Below, in pieces: positions 9,403 to 16,851 of a stretch of DNA of 64,000 bases (the first letter of the stretch is position 1; each line of letters begins with the position of its first letter). The translations under genes were made by a program, and so were the position numbers. Source of the DNA: Parasporobacterium sp. Its GTDB lineage: Bacteria > Bacillota > Clostridia > Lachnospirales > Lachnospiraceae. The DNA lies in NCBI GenBank assembly GCA_017459985.1, contig JAFUBX010000001.1, forward strand, positions 1 to 64,000. The letters are read 5' to 3'. A model generated the notes under the pieces. The model worked only from the letters and a program-made list of their open reading frames with translations. It made no database searches and had not been told where the DNA came from.

Positions 9403-10410
9403 TTACGCCTCCTTTCCCTGATCCGCTGCCGGTTTTTTGTTTTTCCGGAAAAGTGCTTCCAGTTTATCCAGGCCCAGCTGAATCGGATAGATGATGCCCC
9501 GTGGCATGAACCTGAGGATCACGACGATCAGAGCGCCGTAGATCGTCAGCTCATAACGGCTGAAATTCCGTAAGAATTCCGGCAGAAGCCCGGCGATCAC
9601 AGATCCCAGCACGCCGCCGCCCAGATCGCCCATTCCGCCGATGATTCCCATGGTAAGAATCTTGAAGGACATGTTATTGACAGTAAATGCTTCCGCCTGG
9701 ATATAGCGGATATTGAATGCATACAGGACGCCGGCCAGTCCGCACATGGCGGATGTGATGGCGAAGATCAGCAGCTTGTACCGGTTGACATTGATTCCCA
9801 TGGCTGCCGCCGCGATCTGATTGCCCTTGATGGCCTTCAGTGCCCGGCCGGTTTTGGAATTGACCAGACGGAAGCAGATGAACAGTACGATCAGCACAAA
9901 GGCCAGTGTCATCAGATAATACTGCAGCTTAGTCATGTTCTGGCCGAACCACTGAACCTGCCGGATCCCGGTGATTCCGGAGGCTCCGCCGGTGAACTGG
10001 GAATTGTTGATGATCAGATAGATGATCGTATTGATTCCCGCCGTAGACAGTCCCAGGAAAATGAAGTTCAGCTTGGTTGCCGGGAACCCCAGGATAAAGC
10101 CGACCAGGAAGCACAGCACAACGGCCGCGATCAGCGCAATCGGAAACGGAACTCCCAGGTTCATCACCAGAAGAACCGAAGTGTAGGCACCGATGCCGTA
10201 GAAGCCGGCGGTTCCGAGGGAGATTTGCCCGGAGTACCCGATCAGCAGATTCATGGAGGAACCCAGGATTACATAGATGGCCAGATTGATAAATATATTC
10301 ATATAGTATCGGTTATCCCGCATGATGACCGGAACAATGATGGAAGCCAGGATAACGATCACTATGATAATTTTCGTTCTTAATTTTACGGATTTGATCA
10401 TATCACGCAT
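9403..10410 (-). CDS. livM: Branched-chain-type ABC transporter permease LivM
   Basis: Integral membrane permease, 335 residues with about eight to nine hydrophobic segments. It carries family motifs LIGYSGQISLGTAGFYGIGAYTS and the EAA-like ALKAIKGNQIAAAAMGINVNRYKLLIFAIT. A charged tail (LEALFRKNKKPAADQ) ends the protein. It is followed by livG after 3 nt and preceded by livH with a 13-nt gap. Confidence 0.93.
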   Translation of the reverse strand: MRDMIKSVKLRTKIIIVIVILASIIVPVIMRDNRYYMNIFINLAIYVILGSSMNLLIGYSGQISLGTAGFYGIGAYTSVLLVMNLGVPFPIALIAAVVLCFLVGFILGFPATKLNFIFLGLSTAGINTIIYLIINNSQFTGGASGITGIRQVQWFGQNMTKLQYYLMTLAFVLIVLFICFRLVNSKTGRALKAIKGNQIAAAAMGINVNRYKLLIFAITSAMCGLAGVLYAFNIRYIQAEAFTVNNMSFKILTMGIIGGMGDLGGGVLGSVIAGLLPEFLRNFSRYELTIYGALIVVILRFMPRGIIYPIQLGLDKLEALFRKNKKPAADQGKEA

Positions 10411-10423
10411 CGCATTTCCCTCC

Positions 10424-11302
10424 TTATACCTTGAATATGCTCTTGCGTCCCAGGATACCCTGCGGCCGTACGAAGAGGATAATGATCAGGAAGATAAACG
10501 CGAAAGCGTCCTTATATGCCGAAGAGATATAAGTAGCGCCCAGAGTCTCTATCAGACCCAGAAGAACACCTCCCAGGATCGCACCTGCTGAATTGCCGAA
10601 TCCGCCCATTACCGCTGCGATCAATGCTTTCAGGCCGATGCTGGCGCCGACGGTCGTGGTCACCGTGTAGATCGGTGCGGTGAAAACGCCGGCGATGGAA
10701 GCAAGAGCCGCCGCGATCGCATAGGTGATCACCGTGATCTTACTGTAATTGACGCCCATAAGAGACGCCGCGAAAGCATTCATGGAAACCGAAGACATGG
10801 CGAGGCCGGTCTTGGTCTTTTTCATGAAGATAAATAAAGCGGCAACTAATATCACAGCAACCCCGATAATGATCAGATTCTGGGGCATAATGCTGATATT
10901 TTCTGTGATCTTGATCGGTGTGCTTCCGAAAAGCGCCGGGAAAGTGTGGGCTTCCGTACCGAACACCAACTGTGCTGCGTTCCGGAGAAACGTTGCCATA
11001 CCGATCGTCGTAATAAACAAATATAGAGAAGATACCTTCAGGATCGGCCGGAAGATCCCGCGTTCCAGGAGCAGCAGGACGATCACTGTAATAATAATGG
11101 AAAGAATCAGGGCGATAACAAACGGCAGAGCAGCTGTTACATAGAAGGTAAAGCCCAGGAACATACCGATCATATAGATATCGCCCATGGCGAAGTTCGC
11201 TGTTTTTAAAGTTCCGAACAGGATGGTATAAGCCAGAGCGATAATGGCATAGATCGCACCGACGGATATACCGCTGATCAGGCATTGAATCAAAATACTC
11301 AT
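10424..11302 (-). CDS. livH: Branched-chain-type ABC transporter permease LivH
   Basis: Second permease of the importer, 292 residues. Motifs include ISGISVGAIYAIIALAYTILFGTLKTANFAMGD and the EAA loop MSSVSMNAFAASLMGVNYSKITVITYAI. The C-terminus RPQGILGRKSIFKV is typical. A GGGAGAGGG sequence lies before the ATG. Between livK and livH lies a GAAA-loop hairpin that may set the ratio of binding protein to permease. Confidence 0.93.
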   Translation of the reverse strand: MSILIQCLISGISVGAIYAIIALAYTILFGTLKTANFAMGDIYMIGMFLGFTFYVTAALPFVIALILSIIITVIVLLLLERGIFRPILKVSSLYLFITTIGMATFLRNAAQLVFGTEAHTFPALFGSTPIKITENISIMPQNLIIIGVAVILVAALFIFMKKTKTGLAMSSVSMNAFAASLMGVNYSKITVITYAIAAALASIAGVFTAPIYTVTTTVGASIGLKALIAAVMGGFGNSAGAILGGVLLGLIETLGATYISSAYKDAFAFIFLIIILFVRPQGILGRKSIFKV

Positions 11303-11324
11303 ATCAAATCCCTCTCCCTTTGAT

Positions 11325-11352
11325 TATGCCTGCAGGTTTCCCTGCAGGCATA
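11325..11352 (-). terminator. Post-livK stem-loop with GAAA tetraloop
   Basis: A perfect 12-bp stem (TATGCCTGCAGG / CCTGCAGGCATA) with a GAAA loop on the minus strand. No T-run follows, so it is more likely an RNA stabilising or processing element behind the binding-protein gene than a full terminator. Confidence 0.6.
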
Positions 11353-11379
11353 TCATTGACAAGCTGTTTAGTTGCCGGA

Positions 11380-12549
11380 TTATTTGATCAGTTCTTCCAC
11401 GCCTTCAGCGTTGTAGCAGACAATGTAGGACTTGTCCAGGCACTCGCCATTTTCAGCCGGAGTCAGGGTTCCCTGAAGGCCTTCCACAGAAGATGCCTTG
11501 ATGGCTTCATTTAACTTCACTGTGAAATCGGATGCATTGACATCATACGGTCCCATGTTGTTCAGGGCAGTTGCCAGCAGGTACATACCGTCGTACTGAC
11601 GAACGGTCACCGCGCCGGGTGCCATATGCTGATCATCGATCTCCTTGAACTCTTCGATGTATTTCACGGATCTTTCATCTGTAAATGCGGAAGACCATGC
11701 AACCGGATAGATAACGCCTGCGCGCTGTTCCGGTGTGGTAGCTTCGATGAAGGAAGCGTTGGAGAAGTTTCCATCACCGCCGACCACGGTTTCTGTACCG
11801 ATCAGCTGCTTGATCTGATCCATCATGGTAGCACGCTGTGTTACTTCACCGCCCCAGATGATCACGCAGTCAACCTCTTTGCTCTTCATGCTGAGGAACT
11901 GTCCTGTATAATCGCTGTCGCCGACCACATAGGTCTGGGCATCTGCAAATTCCATTCCAAGAGCGTCCAGAGCTCTCTTACAGAATTCATAGCCGGACTG
12001 TCCCTGGTCATTGTTGCAGTACATCATACCAAGTTTGGTCTTTCCAAGATCATTTACCAGGTAGTTCACCAGAGAAGCTGCCATGATCCTGTCCTGCGGA
12101 ACGCAGAGGTATACATATTCATAACCGCTGTCAACAACCTTTTCGGAAGATCCGGAAGGAGTAAAGCAGGGAACCTGTGCCTCTTCATAAACACTGATAC
12201 CGGCCAGTGTAACAACGGCATTCAGATGTCCGAACACAGCCTTGACACCATCCTGATAGACCAGCTTGTTCGCAACGGAAACTGCTTCCGTAGCATCATA
12301 TTTATCATCGCCGGTGATCAGTTCAAAATCATAATACTGGCTGTAGCCGCTTTCATTGATCTCATCCAGCGCAACCTGAAGACCATACAGCTGGGTATTG
12401 GCTCCACGTGCACCGTCACCTGTGAAACAGGTTGCAAGACCGATCTTGATGGTCTGCTTCTCCTGGGCTTCCCCTGCAAATGCAGTCATAACGCCGAGGA
12501 TCATGGTAAGTGCCAGACAGATCGCAACGATCTTTTTCAAATTCTTCAT
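11380..12549 (-). CDS. livK: Branched-chain-type ABC transporter substrate-binding protein LivK
   Basis: Type I periplasmic-binding-fold protein, 389 residues from the ATG at 12549, which has AAAGGAAG upstream. A signal peptide MKNLKKIVAICLALTMILG ends at AFA with a signal-peptidase-I-like site; no lipobox cysteine is visible, although Gram-positive binding proteins are usually lipoproteins. The mature part begins QTIKIGLATCFTGDGARGANTQ and has the family's LVYQDGVKAVFGHLNAVVT and PCFTPSGSSEKV regions that line the ligand pocket. It is the first gene of livKHMGF and is transcribed divergently from the maleate-isomerase-type genes. Confidence 0.9.
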   Translation of the reverse strand: MKNLKKIVAICLALTMILGVMTAFAGEAQEKQTIKIGLATCFTGDGARGANTQLYGLQVALDEINESGYSQYYDFELITGDDKYDATEAVSVANKLVYQDGVKAVFGHLNAVVTLAGISVYEEAQVPCFTPSGSSEKVVDSGYEYVYLCVPQDRIMAASLVNYLVNDLGKTKLGMMYCNNDQGQSGYEFCKRALDALGMEFADAQTYVVGDSDYTGQFLSMKSKEVDCVIIWGGEVTQRATMMDQIKQLIGTETVVGGDGNFSNASFIEATTPEQRAGVIYPVAWSSAFTDERSVKYIEEFKEIDDQHMAPGAVTVRQYDGMYLLATALNNMGPYDVNASDFTVKLNEAIKASSVEGLQGTLTPAENGECLDKSYIVCYNAEGVEELIK

Positions 12550-12619
12550 ACTTTTTCTTCCTTTCCACATATAGTTTTTTTACAGTTATCAAACTCTTTT
12601 TTACGTACTGTACACTTTG

Positions 12620-12665
12620 ATACTACCCGCCGATAAGTCAAAAAGCAAAGTATACATTTGCATAC
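12620..12665 (-). promoter_or_regulatory. Candidate livK promoter with GTATACAT operator-like site
   Basis: On the minus strand TTGCTT (12648-12643) and TAGTAT (12625-12620) are 17 nt apart. Immediately upstream lies GTATACATTTGCATAC (12650-12665), which shares GTATACAT with the two matched promoter blocks at 20.1 and 31.8 kb. The -35 is weak. Confidence 0.35.
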
Positions 12666-12696
12666 AAAAGTCCACCTGATTATTAGCATGTATAAC

Positions 12697-12726
12697 TTGC
12701 GCTGCCTGTTTTTCCCTGCCTATAAT
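12697..12726 (+). promoter_or_regulatory. Promoter for the maleate-isomerase/PyrK/PyrD operon
   Basis: TTGCGC (12697-12702) and a perfect TATAAT (12721-12726) are separated by 18 nt, about 43 nt before the start codon at 12769. The 12550-12768 gap therefore holds divergent promoters for the two halves of the catabolic region. Confidence 0.65.
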
Positions 12727-12768
12727 GACTGTATCTATAGAAGAAAATCTGCAGAAGGAGAAGGGCAA

Positions 12769-13509
12769 ATGCTTGATACAAGCGGACTTGGATATGTAGA
12801 CGGAAACAGGGGCCGGATCGGTCTCATCACGCCTGCTCCCGGCAGTTCCACCGAGTGGGAGTTCAATCATTACAAGCCGGAAGGTGTAGCCGTGCTGACC
12901 ACCCGGGTACCGCTGTTCGGGATTTCCTACGATGGGATCGCCAAAATGATGACTTATGTGGATCAGGCTGCCATGATGCTGGCAGAAAGTTCCGTGGTGG
13001 ATATGATCCTGTTCAGCTGTACTGCAGGCAGCTTTCTGGAAGGCGGCAATTTTGATGAAGAGCTGACCGCACATCTGGAGGAATTGACCGGCGTCAGGTG
13101 CACGACCACCAGTTCCTGCATCAAACAGGCAGTCCGGGCACTGAATGTCAAAAAGCTCCATGTGGTAACTCCCTATTCCGCAGAGATCAATCAGCTGGAG
13201 AAACGGTTTCTGGAAGAGATCGGGATCGAAGTACTGAGTATCTCCGGTGCTCTTCTTACAATATCCCAGAACACCCCTAAAGTTCCCGCTTCGGTCATGG
13301 CACAGTATGCCAGAGAAGCGGATACCAAAGAGGCAGATGCCATGTTCATCAGCTGCACGGGACTTCATGTAGATGGGATCATCTGTTCTTTGGAAGAAGA
13401 ACTTGGAAAGCCGGTGATCACCAGCAACCAGTGCGGATTGTGGGGATCATTGCGGCTGTTGGGAATACAGGACAATATCCCGGAACTGGGAGGACTGTTC
13501 CGGTTCTGA
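12769..13509 (+). CDS. Maleate cis-trans isomerase / arylmalonate decarboxylase family protein (both cysteines present)
   Basis: A 246-residue member of the Asp/Glu racemase superfamily. The start at 12769 is fixed by AAGGAG about 8 nt upstream. It has RGRIGLITPAPGSSTEWEFN at the N-terminus, first catalytic cysteine in FSCTAGSFLEG (Cys84) and second in ISCTGLHVDGI (Cys196), then SNQCGLWGSLRLLG. Maleate isomerases use two such cysteines to turn maleate into fumarate; arylmalonate decarboxylase keeps only the second. With both cysteines, isomerase or racemase chemistry is more likely here. The second copy follows after 27 nt. Confidence 0.85.
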   Translation: MLDTSGLGYVDGNRGRIGLITPAPGSSTEWEFNHYKPEGVAVLTTRVPLFGISYDGIAKMMTYVDQAAMMLAESSVVDMILFSCTAGSFLEGGNFDEELTAHLEELTGVRCTTTSSCIKQAVRALNVKKLHVVTPYSAEINQLEKRFLEEIGIEVLSISGALLTISQNTPKVPASVMAQYAREADTKEADAMFISCTGLHVDGIICSLEEELGKPVITSNQCGLWGSLRLLGIQDNIPELGGLFRF

Positions 13510-13536
13510 ATACCCTGACTCAAAAAGGAGAACGCA

Positions 13537-14265
13537 ATGGGAGACAGATTCACAGACGGATACAGAGGACGGATCGGGCTGGTAGCGACTGCCCCGGGAA
13601 ATGCCACGGAAGCGGACTTTAACCGGTACCGTCCGGAAGGAGTGGCAGTTATGACCACTCGTACTCCTCTTTCCAGTTCCACTCCCGAAGGGATCGCGCA
13701 GATGAATCAATACACGGATGCAGCCGTTCGTATGCTGGCAGAAAATGCTTTCTGTGATATCATTCTTCTGAGCAGCACTGCCGGCAGTTTTCTGGAAGGA
13801 GAGGAAGCGGACCGGGCAAAAGCTGACTTTCTCAGCCGGGAAACAGGAACAAAAGTGATCACCTCGGCAGGCTGCATGCTGAAAGCGCTTCATGCCGTCG
13901 GTGCAGAAAAGATCACCTTGATCACTCCTTCTTCTCCAGCCTTGAACAAAGTGGAACAGGGCTTTCTGGAAGCAGCAGGGTTTACGATCGCAGCAGTGGG
14001 AGGGTTTTCTTTTTCCAGCCCCAGACAGATCCTGTGCGTCTCCCCTGAAGAGGTGATGCAGATGGTCCTGGACACGGATGTCCCGGGATCGGATGCAGTG
14101 CTTCTTAGCTGTTCCGGCCTTCATGTCATGGAAATGATCGATCCGTTGGAGCAGACACTCGGCAAATGTGTTCTGGCCAGCAACCAGTTCGGATTATGGG
14201 GATCTGTGCGTGAACTCGGGATCACAGACCGGATCCGCGGCTGCGGCAGATTATTTACTTATTAG
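13537..14265 (+). CDS. Maleate isomerase family paralogue lacking the first catalytic cysteine
   Basis: A 242-residue paralogue of the preceding protein (RGRIGLVATAPGNATEADFN; SNQFGLWGSVRELG). The first cysteine is replaced by serine (LSSTAGSFLEG, Ser80) while the second is kept in LSCSGLHVMEM (Cys192). A single-cysteine site is the arrangement seen in arylmalonate decarboxylase, so this copy may decarboxylate, act on a different epimer or serve as a partner subunit to its neighbour. An AAAAAGGAG lies upstream of the ATG. It belongs to the same plus-strand operon. Confidence 0.82.
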   Translation: MGDRFTDGYRGRIGLVATAPGNATEADFNRYRPEGVAVMTTRTPLSSSTPEGIAQMNQYTDAAVRMLAENAFCDIILLSSTAGSFLEGEEADRAKADFLSRETGTKVITSAGCMLKALHAVGAEKITLITPSSPALNKVEQGFLEAAGFTIAAVGGFSFSSPRQILCVSPEEVMQMVLDTDVPGSDAVLLSCSGLHVMEMIDPLEQTLGKCVLASNQFGLWGSVRELGITDRIRGCGRLFTY

Positions 14266-14295
14266 TATGTGGCTTGTACAAACGAAAGGAGAGTC

Positions 14296-15042
14296 ATGAA
14301 AGCAGAACTGATCAAAAAACAGGTGATCACCGGCAAAGATACCTTATATGTTTTCCGATGCCCGGAGATTGCTGAAAAAGCCTTGCCCGGACAATTTGTG
14401 GAAGTAAAACTGTCCGCCGAATTCTTCCTTCGAAGACCTGTCAGTATCTTCGACTGCGACGGCAGCGAGACCATTTCCCTTCTGGTAAGATCCGTCGGTA
14501 AAGGCACTGAATATATGCTCTCTCTGGCTGAAGGAGAGGTTCTTGATATCCTGGGACCACTGGGACAGGGATTTTCTCTTCCGGCTGAACCTGGCAAATG
14601 CCTTCTTGTCGGCGGAGGAATTGGCCTGGCGCCTTTGTATTATCTGGCGAAATGCCTGAAGAAACAGGGAAATGACGTGCAGCTGTTCTTTTCTCCCCGT
14701 CGGGATGCACAGCTTCTGGATGCGATCGACAATGATCAGTTCCCGGCAGTCATTGCCGAAAACAGAAAGGATATTGCCGACAGGCTCCCACAGTCCATCG
14801 AAGGTATGCAGTATGTCTTTTCCTGCGGGCCGGAAGGGCTTCTGGAGCAGACTGCCCTGGAATGTATAAAAAAAGATATCTTCTGCCAGGTCTCTATGGA
14901 ACGCAGAATGGGCTGCGGGATCGATCTGTGTAAAGGATGTGTCGTTGCAGTCTATACAGAAAACGGTCTGGAATATAAAAAGGCCTGCTGTGACGGTCCT
15001 GTATTTGATGCAAAGGAGGTGGCTTTCCATGAAAAACCTTGA
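14296..15042 (+). CDS. PyrK-like electron transfer flavoprotein (2Fe-2S, FAD, NAD)
   Basis: Ferredoxin-reductase-fold protein of 248 residues, start at 14296 with AAAGGAGA 5 nt upstream. It has the FAD-binding FFLRRPVSIFDCDG, the NAD-site GGGIGLAPLYYLAKCL, and the PyrK-type iron-sulfur motif MGCGIDLCKGCVV...KKACCDGPVFD near the C-terminus. PyrK passes electrons between NAD and the class 1B dihydroorotate dehydrogenase PyrD. The next gene is PyrD-like and overlaps by 14 nt. Because the operon is otherwise catabolic and has an importer alongside, this pair probably runs a dedicated redox step rather than pyrimidine synthesis (inference). Confidence 0.88.
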   Translation: MKAELIKKQVITGKDTLYVFRCPEIAEKALPGQFVEVKLSAEFFLRRPVSIFDCDGSETISLLVRSVGKGTEYMLSLAEGEVLDILGPLGQGFSLPAEPGKCLLVGGGIGLAPLYYLAKCLKKQGNDVQLFFSPRRDAQLLDAIDNDQFPAVIAENRKDIADRLPQSIEGMQYVFSCGPEGLLEQTALECIKKDIFCQVSMERRMGCGIDLCKGCVVAVYTENGLEYKKACCDGPVFDAKEVAFHEKP

Positions 15043-15952
15043 GACAAAACTGGGACGGGCAGTTTTCCGCAATCCACTGTTCGGATGTTCGGGATGCGTA
15101 GGGCATGCCTATGAACTGGCTCCTTATACCGATCTCTCCCAATACGGTGGGCTGAGCCTGAAAACGGTCACCTATCTTCCGAGGGTCGGCAATCCTGCGG
15201 ACCGGATCTGCGAAGTGACCGCCGGATGCATCAGTTCAGTCGGTCTTCCCAACAAAGGGCCTGACGACTATTTTGCCAACGTGGTTCCCAAGGCATTGAA
15301 CGTGCTGGATCCGGATCAGGCGATCGTCAGTGTGGCCGGTGATTGTGTGGAAGAATACGTGGAATTATGCGAACGGGTCCAGGATCTGTTCGGGAACAGG
15401 ATCGCAGCCATTGAACTGAATGCTGCCTGTCCCAATGCAAGCCACGGGATCGGCTACTTCAGCCGCGATGCAAAAGCAGCATCCGAATTGATCCATGCTG
15501 CCAAAAGTTCCGTAGATCTTCCGATCCTGTACAAATTCAATACCAATTTCGAAAACTATCTGGAAGTCGGAAAAGCCGTCAGCGATGCAGGTGTGGACGC
15601 GATCTTTACCACCAGTACCCCGATGGGGATCAAGATCGACATCAAGACGAAAAAACCGGTACTGGGCAATACCATCGGTCCGGCATGCGGACCGGCTGTA
15701 CTGCCTTTCGGCATGCTGCGGATCTGGAATCTGTACAAAGAAGTGGAGGTGCCCCTGATCGCCAGCGGCGGAGCCGCATCCTGGCGGGATGTGATCGAAT
15801 ATATGCTGGCAGGTGCCAGCGCCGTAGGCATCGGAAGCGCGCACTTTGCCACGCCGGATATCGTTCCCGGTATCCTGGCAGACCTTAAGGAATATATGGA
15901 AAGAGAAAAACTGGACAGCCTGACCGGACTCATTGGGGCTGCGCACCGATAA
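15029..15952 (+). CDS. PyrD-like class 1B dihydroorotate dehydrogenase homologue
   Basis: FMN TIM-barrel subunit, 307 residues. The start at 15029 follows AAAGGAGG and lies inside pyrK-like. Recognisable are FRNPLFGCSGCVGHAYEL, LSLKTVTYLPRVGNPADRI (Lys45), the active-site NAACPN with the catalytic base Cys134, IKIDIKTKKPVLGN and ASGGAASWRDVIEYMLAGA. Two Asn that hold orotate in class 1 enzymes look changed: the first Asn of NxxGLxN is Ser69 (SSVGLPN), and the Asn of the INT motif is Ser196 (TTSTPMG). The usual VKLSPN is LYKFNTN. A substrate related to but different from dihydroorotate is therefore likely. Confidence 0.85.
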   Translation: MKNLETKLGRAVFRNPLFGCSGCVGHAYELAPYTDLSQYGGLSLKTVTYLPRVGNPADRICEVTAGCISSVGLPNKGPDDYFANVVPKALNVLDPDQAIVSVAGDCVEEYVELCERVQDLFGNRIAAIELNAACPNASHGIGYFSRDAKAASELIHAAKSSVDLPILYKFNTNFENYLEVGKAVSDAGVDAIFTTSTPMGIKIDIKTKKPVLGNTIGPACGPAVLPFGMLRIWNLYKEVEVPLIASGGAASWRDVIEYMLAGASAVGIGSAHFATPDIVPGILADLKEYMEREKLDSLTGLIGAAHR

Positions 15953-15985
15953 TATATCTTTATCACATCTGATAATACTTGTACA

Positions 15986-16030
15986 AAAAAGGAATGGTCG
16001 CCGAACCCCGGAAACCATTCCTTCTTCTTA
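15986..16030. terminator. Bidirectional terminator between pyrD-like and GntR genes
   Basis: A 10-bp stem AAGGAATGGT (15989-15998) / ACCATTCCTT (16013-16022) around a 14-nt loop, followed by TCTTCTTAT on the plus strand and preceded by an A-run that serves the minus strand. It sits between converging genes. Confidence 0.8.
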
Positions 16031-16044
16031 TACGTTATCTGTCT

Positions 16045-16743
16045 CTATTCTGATATTTTTTTCAGCCGGTCAAACACTCTCTGCGAATGCTTCAGTGAAA
16101 TCCGCAGTGCTTCTTCCGAATCGTGCCTTACAAGGGCATCGAACATGTCCTTGCGTTCCTGGTCGGCCTCCCTGCTGTAGGCTTTCATCATTTCCTGCAG
16201 ATTGACGGTCTTGAAGATCACGTTCATCAGTTTATCCAGCCGGTCATAGCACTCGATCAGATAATGATTGTCTGCGGCAACGCAGATATATTGATGGAAT
16301 TTCTCGTCCAGCTTGAACCTCTCCGATGCGCATTCATCCGGGTCAGGGTATTTCCCGGGCAGTGAATCGATCTCTTCGATGATCTTTTTCAGCCGGCTGA
16401 GGTCGATCCGGCTGATCCTCTCTGCCGCCTCTTTGGTAGTGATATTGCGGAGCAGTTCCATGGCCTGGATATAATCATAGATCTCTTTCAGGGTGAATTC
16501 CCGTACGCAGATACTTCCGTGGGAAGAATAGACCGCCAGTCCTTCCGCCACCAGCTGACGGGTTGCCTCCCGGACAGGGGTACGGCTCACCTCCAGGGTA
16601 TTGGCCACCTCCACCTCCAGGATTCTGTCGCCTGGTTTCAGGATGCCTTTTTCAATCGCTTCATAAAGGACATGAAAGACGGCATCTGTAACAGTTTCCA
16701 TAAAGAAATATTTCTGTTTCAGTTCGACAATCGAGTCAGCCAT
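16045..16743 (-). CDS. GntR family transcriptional regulator (FCD type)
   Basis: A 232-residue regulator starting at 16743 (AAAGGA upstream). The N-terminal winged helix contains KPGDRILEVEVANTLEVSRTPVREATRQLVAEG, the classical GntR signature. The C-terminal all-helical FCD domain (about 95-225) contains the His-bearing FHQYICVAADNHYLIE and SLKHSQRVFD that often coordinate metal or a carboxylate ligand. It lies between the pyrD-like and purB-like genes and is the obvious candidate controller of this catabolic region. It has its own good promoter. Confidence 0.9.
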   Translation of the reverse strand: MADSIVELKQKYFFMETVTDAVFHVLYEAIEKGILKPGDRILEVEVANTLEVSRTPVREATRQLVAEGLAVYSSHGSICVREFTLKEIYDYIQAMELLRNITTKEAAERISRIDLSRLKKIIEEIDSLPGKYPDPDECASERFKLDEKFHQYICVAADNHYLIECYDRLDKLMNVIFKTVNLQEMMKAYSREADQERKDMFDALVRHDSEEALRISLKHSQRVFDRLKKISE

Positions 16744-16802
16744 AACGTTTCCTTTCCCACAGATCATCGGATCTTTTACAGATTTCCTAAACCTACCTAC
16801 TA

Positions 16803-16831
16803 TTTATATATAGATTTTTTCTTTCTGTCAA
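16803..16831 (-). promoter_or_regulatory. Promoter of the GntR gene
   Basis: On the minus strand a perfect TTGACA (16831-16826), a 17-nt spacer and TATAAA (16808-16803), about 60 nt before the start codon. Confidence 0.65.
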
Positions 16832-16851
16832 TCCGTATGGTCTGCGAAAGA

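Noticed and set aside
14296-15952. Pair taken as the housekeeping pyrK-pyrD
   Set aside because: Other pyr biosynthesis genes (pyrB, pyrE, pyrF, carAB) are absent, the operon starts with maleate isomerase homologues, and the PyrD-like site is altered. Not excluded without the whole genome.
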